Part shown: piece after piece, positions 32,201 through 41,816 of the stretch
Numbering within the stretch: position 1 is the stretch's first letter
Layout: the number at the start of each line of letters is the position of its first letter
Source of the DNA: Serendipita indica DSM 11827
Lineage: Eukaryota > Basidiomycota > Agaricomycetes > Sebacinales > Serendipitaceae
Direction of reading: 5' to 3'
Assembly (NCBI GenBank): GCA_910890315.1
Contig: CAJVGD010000046.1
Span: 372,001-436,000, forward strand
DNA: 64,000 bases
Translations under genes and position numbers: made by a program
Notes under the pieces: generated by a model
Told to the model about the DNA's origin: nothing
What the model saw: the letters and a program-made list of their open reading frames with translations, nothing else
Database searches by the model: none

Positions 32201-32810
32201 GATGGACAAAAAGGTCGAGGTCATCAACATTGACAAGCAGAACAGCGTAGCCTCTCTTCAAGGTCAACTCTCGCGAGTGTTTGGAATGGGGACGCTGGAC
32301 GGTGGATTCCCGATTGTGACCAGACAAGAGTCTGGAAGTGCACGGGGATGGAAGATGATTGGATACATTTCGCACAATGAGCTGGAGCATGCATTGAGTG
32401 GGTGGATATAATTTTTAGCGGGTGGTGGATACTGACAACTGGGTAGACATAGTCAAGGACGAGCCAGATTCGCTCGTCCAGTTCCACCCGATGGCCCCGT
32501 TGCGGGAATATGCGCCGTCGATGTCGTCGTTGCATGACAATGCGTATGAGCCGGACCCACTCGACTTTACCGTTTATATGGATCAGGTACGGACGGAGGC
32601 CCATTGGTAAATTGCATCGTGTTGGCTGATAAAACTTGACAGGCACCACTGTTGGTCCAGGCTCATTCGCCACTCGAGGTTGTTCAGCAAATGTTTGTCA
32701 AGCTGGGGGCACGTTATGTGGTGGTGATTAATTCGGATGGACTGTATCAAGGTGTCATTGACAAGAAGGGGTGGCTACAGTTTCTTACCGAGCTCGAGGA
32801 AAAGTCGTAG
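29299..32810 (+). CDS. CLC-type chloride/proton exchanger with CBS domains (Gef1-like)
   Basis: Intracellular CLC transporter, similar to animal ClC-3/4/5 and yeast Gef1, that exchanges Cl- for H+ to help acidify Golgi or endosomes. The diagnostic motifs are GSGIPEIKTIL, GKEGPFVHI with the gating Glu, NEAKRREILSAASAAGVSVA with the proton-pathway Glu, APIGGVLFSLEEVSYFF, YTRMGGTELV, KVPAGIFIPTLGVGA, GAAATLSGVT and IMMELTG. Two CBS repeats follow (VADVMDKKVEVINIDKQ and QAHSPLEVVQQMFVKLGARY), ending in ELEEKS. The likely start is an 11-nt coding exon ATGGAGTCACC (29299-29309) spliced with a GTGAGT donor over 155 nt to 29465, giving MESPQPLSRQQSAVSN. ATG 29626 is a fallback start. The N-terminal ~170 residues are disordered. 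The stop is TAG at 32808-32810. Confidence 0.93.
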
Positions 32811-33564
32811 GAGTGACAGGCGTGCATCGGATACCGGTCCCTTTTTCGTTTACGACTTGAATTCTGTTTTTTAACGATGTCCTTTGTTTGGCTTTGGAAT
32901 GACATGAAGAGAGTGAGCCGAGTGGATCCGCGGTTAAGATTTGATCACAGTCGTCGGTGTACTAGTGGATGTGCCGTGTGTGTTCCTGATGTTCGCTGTG
33001 TGTGGGGGATTGGCCGTGATCGAAGGGGAGTAGACAGGAGAGAAGAGTAAGGGATCAAGGGTGGAGATGGTGGAGATGGCGGAGATGTGGTGTGTAGGAT
33101 TTGCAACAAGGAGTAACCCAAGACCGAGAGTATCGGGGAGAGCCCGCCTAGGCCACTTGTGTGGATGCTGGAAGCGTCGACAAGGAGGGAGTTACCCGAC
33201 GAGTCCCGTGTGCCGAGGCATTTCAAGGGCTGTCAATGACCCCATTAGTGTGCGGTAATTTGTCAAATAATATAAATGTAAGTTGCATGCTTGAACAGTT
33301 GCTTTGTACCGTCGGCAGCACACAACCATCCAATGAAATGCCGGCTATCGACAGCAGCCCTGGCCAGGCACCCGTACTGCGCCGATGTCATGGGCTTTTG
33401 CCTAGCTCGGTTACTTGCCAGAAGTGCTCCAAGATTATATAACCCCCCTGGGTATTCATTATTGGCTTCCACGATCTCGCCCGCTTCCCCCTAATATTGC
33501 CCTCATATCCCCACACACACATATTCCCCCCTCTTCCTCCACCTTCTTGGACTCTACCATCACC
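32811..33564. other. 754-nt intergenic region
   Basis: This lies between the CLC stop and the hexose transporter start, on the same strand. It contains a short 9-nt tandem repeat (listed separately). A pyrimidine-rich stretch near 33488-33545 (CCCCCTAATATTG, CCCCCCTCTTCCTCCACC) is a probable core promoter of the transporter. The open frames here have no family features. Confidence 0.45.
33061..33090 (+). repeat. 9-nt tandem repeat GTGGAGATG x3
   Basis: The unit GTGGAGATG occurs three times with one base change (GCGGAGATG), followed by GTGGTG. On the other strand it reads as an SPP/PSP-like low-complexity frame, which is probably not translated. Confidence 0.7.
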
Positions 33565-35784
33565 ATGCCCGGCGTCGGCACCCTCGTCATGGGTGGCACA
33601 AACATGGACAGGGGCAAGAAATCATCTGCTGTTGGTATTATGATGGCCTCGTTTGCTGCCTTTGGTGCGTCTTTTATCTTGTATTTTTAGATCTCGATTG
33701 CTAACTGGCTGCAGGCGGGTAAGTCGCTCTATCCCTATCGCTCCTCTTCAACGCCTCTATTGGTCCTCAGACTCTTATGCAACCTGTATCCTCTCCTCTG
33801 GCCCCCATCTCGCCCTGCCACCCCTTACTGATCACTCATACTCAGCATCCTGTTCGGCTTCGACACTGGTGTCATCTCCGGAGTAAAGGAAATGAACGTA
33901 TGTCGGCCCCCTCCAAGTGGGCATGACCTCGTCGTTGATCTATTTCCTAGGCCTGGCTCAAGACATTTGGCTACGAAACCTCTCCCGGCAGTGGCCAATA
34001 CACCATTTCCACCCAAACAGAAGCCCTCGTCGTCTCCATCCTTAGCGCAGGCACCTTTGTTGGTGCTCTCCTCGGTGCACCCATGGCCGACTTGCTGGGC
34101 CGTAAAAACGGTATCCTCCTCGCCTGCATCGTCTTTGCCGCAGGCATCATCCTACAAGCCTCTGTCGTCAGCGTCGACTTGTTCATCGTTGGTCGTCTTG
34201 TCGCTGGTCTCGGAGTAGGCATGGTCTCGTGTTTGGTACCAATGTACCAGGCAGAATCTTCTCCCAAATGGATTCGTGGTGCCGTCGTTGCCGGCTACCA
34301 GTGGGCCATTGTACGCTTTTCCGAATTGTCCGTGTGACCCTGGGCTTTGCCTGATTTTTTACTAGACTATCGGAATCTTCCTTGCCAGCTGCACCAATCA
34401 GGCACGTGAATTTTCTTTCCTCTTTCGCCGTTGCGCATCCTTGGCTGACAAGTCTTTTTTTGACGTCTGCAGGTTACCAAGGACCGGACCGATATGAGCG
34501 CGTTTCGGATTCCAATTCTCATCCAGCTCGCTTGGACCTTTGTCCTCTTTGTCGGCATGTACTTTTTACCCGAATCCCCCCGGTACCTGGTCAAACGACG
34601 TCGCGACTTGGACGCCATGTATTCGCTTGCCCGCCTCTTCAACGTGTCTGAACAACATCCAGACGTTCGGTTTGAGCTCGAGGAGATTAAGACGAGCTTG
34701 CAACTTGAAGAGGAACAAGGCGGCGGTACCTATGCGGATTGCTTCAGGATGAGCAACAACAAGGCTCTCCTCCGCACACTGTCTGGGATTGGCATCCAAG
34801 CCTTTCAGCAGCTCACCGGCATCAACTTTATCTTCTACTATGGCACAACCTTTTTCAAAAACTCGGGGATTGCCGATCCGTTTCTCATCGCTGTAGTCAC
34901 CAACTGTGTCAACGTCGGTATGTAGCAGCGTCGCATGGCCTCTTATCCCACTCTAATGGGTCACCAGGCATGACGATCCCTGCATTTTGGGCTATTGACA
35001 ATGTCGGTCGAAGACGGTTGCTCATCATTGGAGCACTCGGCATGATGGTCTGCGAGTATCTCATCGGTATCATTGGCGTCATCATTTCCGTCGATAATCA
35101 TACCGGCCAATCTGTCCTCGTCGCATTAACCTGTGTCTACGTGCGTCACTTTTTTTTTTTCGTTTTAAATAGGGGTTCCCGTTTGCTCACCGTTGTTGCC
35201 TATAGATTGCATTCTTTGCTTGCACATGGTAAGATGGCCCCCAACTTTTTATCACCTTGTGCTCACCAATTCGCAGGGGTCCTGTTCCATGGGTGGTACC
35301 CTCGGAGATTTTCCCACTCGCCATTCGTGCAAAGGGCGTCTCGCTCTCGACAGCCTCCAACTGGGCTCTCAACTTTGGCATCGGGTATGCCGTGCCATAC
35401 ATGGTCAACAAGGGCTACGGAGACCTTGGCCCACGCGTCTTTTTCATCTGGGGCTCTACTTGCCTTGGGTGTGCAGTCTTTACCTATTTCTGCATCATGG
35501 AAACAAAGGGACTGTCACTAGAGCAAATCGACGCGCTCTACCACTATGTCAACCCGATTCACTCATTGTCCTATCACGACCAGCTCATTGCGCATACCAT
35601 TCGATCTGCCGATGACGAAGCATTGTCGAGAGGCGATCCTGTGAGTGCGACGAGCGCGAATACCGCCCGCGATAGGCGGTATAGACTCGGTCCCTTTGGA
35701 GGCGATAGCGAGTTGCATTATATTGGGAGCAAAGAGTGGCATCGGAGGAGCGATCAGACACAGGCGTCGAGATGGAAATTATAG
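33565..35784 (+). CDS. Sugar (hexose) transporter, major facilitator superfamily
   Basis: Twelve-span plasma-membrane sugar/H+ symporter. ATG at 33565 opens MPGVGTLVMGGTN. Family signatures are FGGILFGFDTGVISGV in helix 1, DLLGRKNGILLACIV, GRLVAGLGVGMVSCLVPMYQ (helix 4 sugar transport signature), FLPESPRYLVKR, GIQAFQQLTGINFIFYYGT, DNVGRRRLLIIGALGMM, and VPSEIFPLAIRAKGVSLSTA. The C-terminal tail, after METKGLSLEQID, is Arg/Ser-rich and disordered. The first helix block needs a 4-nt exon (33715-33718), and one intron (34402-34472) appears to use a GC donor. The long Ser/Arg tail could carry endocytosis signals. The sugar specificity cannot be read from sequence alone. Stop TAG at 35782-35784. 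Confidence 0.93.
33715..33718 (+). other. 4-nt microexon of the hexose transporter gene
   Basis: GCGG is bounded by CTGCAG and GTAAGT. Upstream intron 33665-33714 is 50 nt; downstream intron 33719-33845 is 127 nt. TTT-G joined to GC-GG joined to C-ATC gives the conserved FGGILFG of helix 1. Leaving it out shifts the frame and destroys the helix. Confidence 0.85.
34402..34472 (+). other. Probable GC-AG intron in the hexose transporter
   Basis: Exon ...ACCAATCAG is followed by GCACGT, and the acceptor is GTCTGCAG before GTTACCAAGG. Joining gives SCTNQVTKDRTD in frame with both conserved flanks. The only nearby GT donor (34406) would put the downstream exon out of frame. Confidence 0.6.
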
Positions 35785-35968
35785 CCCCCCCTATCTACTC
35801 ACTCCTTTTTGCTCACACTTCCTCTTCGTTTACCCCCTCATTCCATCTTTCTTTTGGTTCTCCTCCAAAACAAACGTAAGTCCTTTGTGCAGGAAATCGG
35901 TTACATTACTTTGTTGTACACTTAGTATGGATCTCATGAACATGATAGGTGAAATTCATTTTGAATGT

Positions 35969-36950
35969 TTAAAGATTTGACTGCGCTGGACGAGGGCCTA
36001 GCCATGGATATTCGGGACCTAGCCTAGAAACAAGATGAGCAACGAACGGGCCCAAGCCAAGCCAAGACGAGACGCACCACCACGAGATATTCGCAAACCT
36101 ATCCGAACCAAAGAAACACGCCGACTTCTACCTCCTTGGCCTCTTCGTCTCCTCGTGCACCCGGCGCGTCGTCGAGGGAGGGAGACCGTTCGACGACGAT
36201 CCACGGAAAGCCAAACGCGCCATAATCTTCCACGACTTTTGCCGACTCGATTTTCATTTTGTCCGTCACAGTCTTGTATTCTGTCAGTGCCTGTTTCAAT
36301 TTTGCGTCGGAAATGATTGTTGGCGCGAGCGAGTGGAGAAACTCGGGTGAGCTCAGGGGTGTGTTTTTGACAAAGTTTTCGCGCTAAGTCAATGTATATG
36401 AGAAGATTTTCAAATTGAGTGTCCGACGTACGAAATAGTGCCGTGTCGCTTCGCGGAACTTTGCGGGCGGGAGGTCGTCTTTGAGGTAGCGGAGCATTCG
36501 CATCGGTTCACGTGTGTTCCCTGGAAATTCGGGTCCGGGATGAAAGGGAACTTGATGGTGTTCAGGACTGGGGTACCCTCGTTTTTTTAAATTTAGGGGC
36601 ACATACTCTGATACTCTTTGGAGACCCGGTCGAGGTCGGTCATCTACGCCTCGATTAGATTGTTGATACCTCCCCTGAGATTTAGGATCACCATGTATGC
36701 GGCCTTGTACTGCGAACTCAGCGCTGGAGAGACATTACCGGTAATCTTGAACACGGCACCGAGGAGAACCTGAACATTCAGTCAAGTGTAAGTAGGGGTA
36801 TACATCGGATAGAAGACCGTATAGACGAACCGGACGAAGATCAAGGACAATGTTCCATCGCCGTTCATAGCGCAAGAGTATCTCGAGCGCAAAATATGTA
36901 TAAGGGGATCCAATGTCAAAGAAAAACTTGATTCTAATTGGAGGTGGCAT
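35969..36950 (-). CDS. Glutathione S-transferase kappa / HCCA isomerase-type thioredoxin-fold protein, copy 1
   Basis: DsbA-like thioredoxin-fold enzyme of the GST-kappa family. ATG at 36950 gives MPPPIRIKFFFDIGSPYTYF; the Ser of DIGSPY is the family's catalytic Ser. Further blocks are VFKITGN, DLDRVSKEYQIPFHPGPEFP, MRMLRYLKDDLPPAKFREA, RENFVKNTPLSSPEFLHSL and DYGAFGFPWIVVER. The conserved C-terminal end (CFFGSDRFANISWW, then LGPEYPWLGPRPAQSNL) is present, but from ~36118-36130 onward it is in a different frame from the upstream exon. The upstream frame stops at 36099, so that frame would lose the last ~30 residues. A 1-base frameshift or assembly error is the simplest reading. Intron positions match copy 2 at 40827. 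It ends SNL, not a peroxisomal signal. Confidence 0.85.
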
Positions 36951-37204
36951 TGATTACGAGTAGCTGGTCGGATTAGTCAGGTCGAAGCCAGTGGTCTGTT
37001 GGTCGCCGTGAGGCTTGTCCCCGACTCACGTCGGATATAAGCCAGGTCGACTGGGATGAGTCGGATATAGAACCACAACATCTGAGATAAGCTAGAGGGA
37101 TTCTGACGACATCCTCGTTCCCTTGTCAAGCTATAAAACCCATGCTCCATCCAAACCTCACCACCAAGCATTCCAGCTCCAACAGCCCCAGCAAATAAAC
37201 AACC

Positions 37205-38288
37205 ATGTCCGTAAACGAGCTTGCATCCACTCGTCCATTCTTCACAAAGTCGATCCATCGCGAGGTTTACGACGCAATTGTACGTCCACATTTCCATGGT
37301 ATTCACATCATTAAACAAAACATAGGACCCGACAAAACCTTCACTCGCCTTGCCAGGCAAGACTGTGCTCGTGACAGGTGCAGCCCGTGGTATCGGCATC
37401 ACGATTGTCGAATCCTTTGCCAAAGCACACGCAAAGACCATCATCCTCGTCGGACGCTCCGCCTCTGCGCTTTCATCTGCACAGACAAAGTTTGAGCAAT
37501 CGTTTCCAGACGTTCACTTCATCGCCGTTCCAACGGATATTGGCGAGCCACAGAGTGTCGATGCGTTGTTCGCTGGATTGAAGACGCAAGTCGACCATAT
37601 CGATATCCTGGTTAACAATGCCGGTGTGTTGAGCGAGTACGGACCCAAGACGGGGGATTCAGACGTTGACAAGTGGTGGACGGATATGGTCAGCAAAACT
37701 TCGTTTCCTTTGGCGAGAAACCTGGCTCATCTATTGAAAAGGTTATCAACGCTCGTGGACCATATCTCCTTGCTCGTGGTCTTATCAAATTCAACGCTCC
37801 AGACTCACCAGCGACGTTTATCACGCTCACGACGGGTGTCGCCGAACCGTTTACCAATATGAACGGGTACTTGCATAGCAAAGTTGTTGGAGTAAAGCTG
37901 GTCCAGACTCTTGACGCAGGTGTGCATACCCAAACGGTCCGCCGGCTCATGGGACTCTGTGCTGATCGAGAGTCGACAGAATACCCGAACCTGCGCACCT
38001 TTGCTGTCATACCAGGCCTCGTTGAAACGGATATGTTGCTAGAAGCAATGCGTGGTATTCCACTTGACCAGGGTCAGTCCTTGTACATCCTTCATCCTGG
38101 TGCTTCTTGTTGACATTTCTTCTGTAGCGAGCCTCGTCGGAGGCGTTTCGGTATATCTGAGCCATCCGCATGCAGATTTTCTCTCTGGACGTTTTCTCGA
38201 TTCACGTTGGGATATCGACCAAGTTGTCGAGCGCAAGGAAGAGATTGTCCAAAATGACCTTCTCAAGCTCATGATTGCCGGTTACTGA
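37205..38288 (+). CDS. Short-chain dehydrogenase/reductase
   Basis: NAD(P)-dependent oxidoreductase of the classical SDR fold, about 300 residues. It shows the cofactor loop VTGAARGIGITIVESFA, the Asp of VPTDIGEPQSVDALF, the structural NNAG in DILVNNAGVLSEYGP, and the active-site YxxxK in NGYLHSKVVGVKLVQ, with an upstream Ser/Thr-rich strand (FITLTTGVAE). After the active site come RTFAVIPGLVETDML and SVYLSHPHADFLSGRFLDSR. The exon junction WWTDM-VINARGPYLLARG uses a 54-nt intron. ATG 37205; stop TGA 38286-38288. It lies between two inverted GST-kappa copies, together with an F-box gene, but the substrate cannot be inferred. Confidence 0.9.
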
Positions 38289-38429
38289 TGTCGTGAAGAT
38301 GGTGCCTAGATTCCAAGAGTACATTAAGATAAAAGTGATACATCGAGTTTTGTGCCTGGTCTACTGCTAAAACTATGAGCAAACGAAACTCCACGTAAAA
38401 ATGGAGAGACGTACCCGGCGTGGTCCTAC

Positions 38430-39917
38430 TCAATCCCACATGCCCGATGCGGAAGACATGGAAAGATAGTCACTAAAGCCTTCAATTTCCTCGTCGACCG
38501 CCATCTCGTCGTCGCTGTAAATTTCCTCGTCGTCGAGATCTCGCTGCTCCAAGAGTTCCAATAGTGCATTAGGGACACGCATCAGCTGTCCATCGCGATC
38601 CTCCCACCGAACGCCCAGCATCTCCCACCGAAGCTGCCATCGCTGCCATCGGGCGACTTCGCGTGCCGTCCTGTCCTGTGAATTCCACGACTCTGGGTCA
38701 AAGTCTACTAGGCGAATGACTTTGAGCGCTGGCATGCGTATTCGACAGCGAACCATTCCCGTCAAGTGTTGATGCAGCAGCTCCTCCTCGCCGTCGTCAA
38801 AGCTCCTTCCACGAAAGTTGAGTAGGCCATGTATACCAATAATTCTTAGTTGCGGAAGCGGCGTGTTGAGGGTAAAGGCTGGGTGGTGCAGTTGGAAGTA
38901 GAGTGCTTCCAGATGCGGCGTGTAGGCGCAATAATGACCTGTTGGCAACAGGGGTCGTGGAGTGGCAGGCGTATGAATGGAAAGCGTGGTGAGCTTGTGG
39001 CCGTGTATCCGTAGAAACTGGTCTGAACCGAAATCTGGCGAAACTTCGAGCCGAAGCATATGAAGTCGGGGCATGTCCCAGGTACTGACAAGCGCAGCCT
39101 GGCTACACGCCGGATCTTCGTTTAGCACGAGCGTCTGAAGATTCGGAAGGCTGATCCCAACTGAACGGTTAATACCGAGCCAAGTGATGGGGGGTCCCGT
39201 GAAATAATGGAGGCTGAGGACTTCGAGGTTGGGAGCGTACGGGAGGAAGGAAGCAAACGGGATGAGATTGTTCGCGGACCAATCGACACGGCGGAGGACA
39301 TTTTGGCTGTGGAAGACGTAGGAGAGCAAGCCGTCTGGAAGGTAGAGCACGTAACGTTCGTCAAACGATGGGCCGGGATGTGCGTGGTCGGCAAAGATGT
39401 GTAAATTTGGACACAAGCGGAGAATTTGCGCGAGGCCGCTCAAGAGCTGTTCGTTGAGGGCCATGGTAGGTTGCTGGATGTTGATATCGAGATCGATACG
39501 GCGAACGAACCAGCCCATGCCGCCGGTAGGATTTGATCTTGCATTGGAAGAGTAGGTTCCGTCGGGACTGAGCCCATGGGACTGGTTTTTATAATGTGGA
39601 TGCTGAAGCGAATACGAGCGAGAGGCGACGAGCGCGGCTGCAGCGCCCGCGACGGTCGTTGGAGAGCTGAGAACGAGATGGTTCCAAAAGAAGGGGAGTG
39701 AGAAGTGATACCAGGAGCGACAGACGAGCGCGATACAGCGGTAGGTGTATCGGCAGCTGGCGACCTCGTTCTGCAGCCTCCACCAATCCTCACGGGCCTC
39801 TGACTGGAGAACGTTTCTGGTACCCTTTGGGTGTGCGGAAAACGCGTCTGGAACGGTACAGGCAAAGAGAAAGATCTTTGTCCAGACCTCTGGTGGCAAA
39901 TTGAGGCTGGGATCCAT
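38430..39917 (-). CDS. F-box/leucine-rich-type protein
   Basis: A single-exon gene of 495 residues starting MDPSLNLPPEVWTKIFLFAC at ATG 39917-39915. The N-terminal ~70 residues form an F-box-like helix set (LPPEVWTKIFLFA...YRCIALVCRSWYHFSLPFFW), which would dock to Skp1 in an SCF ubiquitin ligase. The middle has irregular leucine-rich repeats (ILRLCPNLHIF, LEVLSLHYFTG, LPNLQTLVLNEDP, LHMLRLEV, LTTLSIHTP) that should bind a substrate. The C-terminus is acidic (DDEEIYSDDEMAVDEEIEG). Such genes are numerous and fast-evolving in agaricomycetes. The stop is TGA at 38430-38432, convergent with the SDR gene 141 nt away. Confidence 0.85.
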   Translation of the reverse strand: MDPSLNLPPEVWTKIFLFACTVPDAFSAHPKGTRNVLQSEAREDWWRLQNEVASCRYTYRCIALVCRSWYHFSLPFFWNHLVLSSPTTVAGAAAALVASRSYSLQHPHYKNQSHGLSPDGTYSSNARSNPTGGMGWFVRRIDLDINIQQPTMALNEQLLSGLAQILRLCPNLHIFADHAHPGPSFDERYVLYLPDGLLSYVFHSQNVLRRVDWSANNLIPFASFLPYAPNLEVLSLHYFTGPPITWLGINRSVGISLPNLQTLVLNEDPACSQAALVSTWDMPRLHMLRLEVSPDFGSDQFLRIHGHKLTTLSIHTPATPRPLLPTGHYCAYTPHLEALYFQLHHPAFTLNTPLPQLRIIGIHGLLNFRGRSFDDGEEELLHQHLTGMVRCRIRMPALKVIRLVDFDPESWNSQDRTAREVARWQRWQLRWEMLGVRWEDRDGQLMRVPNALLELLEQRDLDDEEIYSDDEMAVDEEIEGFSDYLSMSSASGMWD

Positions 39918-40826
39918 CAAGAACCTTGGACTCGTCGTCGTCTGTAATCGTCAATAAAGTTTGACGACGCTGCTAGTGGAGAGCGAGAAAATGAGAGGAG
40001 ATGGCGAGGATCAAAGTCCAACTTCTGCGTTTTTCCAATCGGTTTGAAATTCGAGTGGACCGTTATGTCAAGCAATGCACGCGCCAGCCACGGCGGACTG
40101 TACGCGACGATAATTCTGGGGATATTCCCAGACGACGCTCAGGACGACGATGGAGCTACTCGCTGTTGCTGGGCGATGTCTTGCACCGATTCACAGCAGT
40201 ATCCGTAAAGCAGAGCACTTGCCAGCGGTTGTCTCTGCAACTTGATAGTCAGAGTAAGTCGAGCAAGCTCTAGACCCATTGCTTTGTCTAGCCAGGACAG
40301 CGTCAGAAGTGGCTGAGCGTGGTGCGCAGATTGTACTCCTCCACGATGGCTGAAATACAAAACATATACTCCCAAGTGTTACAGACGAGATTCACCGCCC
40401 ATCCTCTTGGATGCGAGCAGCTCCCGGGTTGTATCATCTGTCCTCGGTACCGTTTTTGCGAAAGAAAATAACTGTAATGTCTCAGCCGTTTGAAATATCC
40501 TCGGCTGGTCTGGACCTCTGTCAGGCTTTTGCCAATGGAGCCACCCGTCAAAAGTCTATCGCCTCTGGCCGGTTTGGAAATCGGTCGTCCGCGTTCATAA
40601 CTCGTGTCCAGGGCCCGCAACATTCCTTTCTAGTGATCGTGGCCCCTTGCGCCACCCCTGCTCATTTCAATCAGCAAGACCAAGATCACCATCCTCGAGG
40701 CAAGATATTCAGCCTCAAGGGTTTAAAGAACACAAACCAACGTAACCACTATGATGGTACGTCTATGTCAGCCCCCGTCGGCGACTAGATGCCCGAGCTG
40801 TCACTTGATCCCCTCGACTCTGCAAG
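39918..40826. other. 909-nt region without a supported gene
   Basis: This lies upstream of both the F-box gene (-) and GST-kappa copy 2 (+), so it holds both promoters. Open frames of 106 and 125 codons exist on opposite strands at 40303-40623 and 40411-40788 and overlap each other. Neither shows a domain, a splice pattern or a conserved block. I cannot support a gene. Confidence 0.4.
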
Positions 40827-41760
40827 ATGAATCCCCCACGTATCAAGATGGACTTTTATTGTGACATTGCGTCTACATTTAGCTATTTCGCACTCGAACA
40901 ACTCCTTCGCTACGAACAGTTGTGGAACATCGAACTGGATATCCACCCGGTACGTCGGCTCACTCTTGGATATATGCCAGGTCATTCAAGTGTCATCTAA
41001 CATACTCTAGATCTATCTTGCTTCCATTTTCAAGATTACCGGTAACCGTCCGCCCATCATGGGCAGTCCACAGAAGGTGGTCTACACGGTTTGCAGATTT
41101 CGTCAAGCGACACTTGTGGGTGACTGAAGAATCGCTAGATGAAAGATACAGCGAGGCTCTCTCAAGAGTACCAAGGTCTGTTGTCGTTGATCTCGGATCC
41201 CTCCCTCACCCTGTACAGCCCCCTTTCGTACTGGACCAGAGTTTCCGGGGAATACCCTCCGTGTCATGAAGTTGTTGCGATATCTGAAGGAGCGCCTCCC
41301 GCGCGAAAAGTTTAACCAGGCTGTTCGCCATTATTTTGTGCGTATTCTCTGTTTAGGTGTCCATGCCCTCACTTGCGTCCTTGCAGAGAGAAAACTTTGT
41401 GGCAAACACGCGAATCAGCTCGCCAGAGTTTCTCTCCTCACTCCCAGCAGATATTTATCCCGCCGAAGAGCTCGCACAAGCGATTCAAGAGTCGCAAAGC
41501 AAAGAAATCTCAGAAATCATGCGAAGTGAATCCAATGCGCTCGTTGAAGAGCATAGTGCATTCGGTTTCCCTTGGATCATCGTCACTCGCACGACCCCAC
41601 AGGGCAAGATGGAAAGCGAGTCTTGGTTTGGATCAGATCGATTCTCGAATATCTCTTGGTGGTATGTGTATAGCGTAAAACGTCATACAAGTTAACGAGC
41701 CACAGGCTGGGACCGGAGTATCCGTGGCTTGGTCCGACACCTTCAAAGTCCCGGCTCTAG
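40827..41760 (+). CDS. Glutathione S-transferase kappa-type protein, copy 2, with peroxisomal signal
   Basis: GST-kappa/DsbA-like protein of about 225 residues, the family size. ATG 40827 gives MNPPRIKMDFYCDIASTFSY; the catalytic Ser aligns but the usual Ser-Pro-Tyr is Ser-Thr-Phe. The rest matches copy 1 block by block: IFKITGNRPPIMG, MKDTARLSQEYQAPFRTGPE, MKLLRYLKERLPREKFNQA, RENFVANTRISSPEFLSSL, AFGFPWIIVTRTT, WFGSDRFSNISWWLGPEYPW. All five intron positions are shared. The C-terminus is PSKSRL, and SRL fits a type 1 peroxisomal targeting signal. It is intact throughout. Its stop, TAG 41758-41760, is convergent with the glycosyltransferase gene 56 nt away. Confidence 0.9.
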
Positions 41761-41816
41761 AACTACAAGTGATCGTAAAGTGAAATCACACCATTTCATT
41801 GACCATCTACGGGCTA

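Noticed and set aside
40303-40788. Overlapping open frames on both strands upstream of GST-kappa copy 2
   Set aside because: They overlap each other, have no domain and no splice support. The region is better read as promoter.
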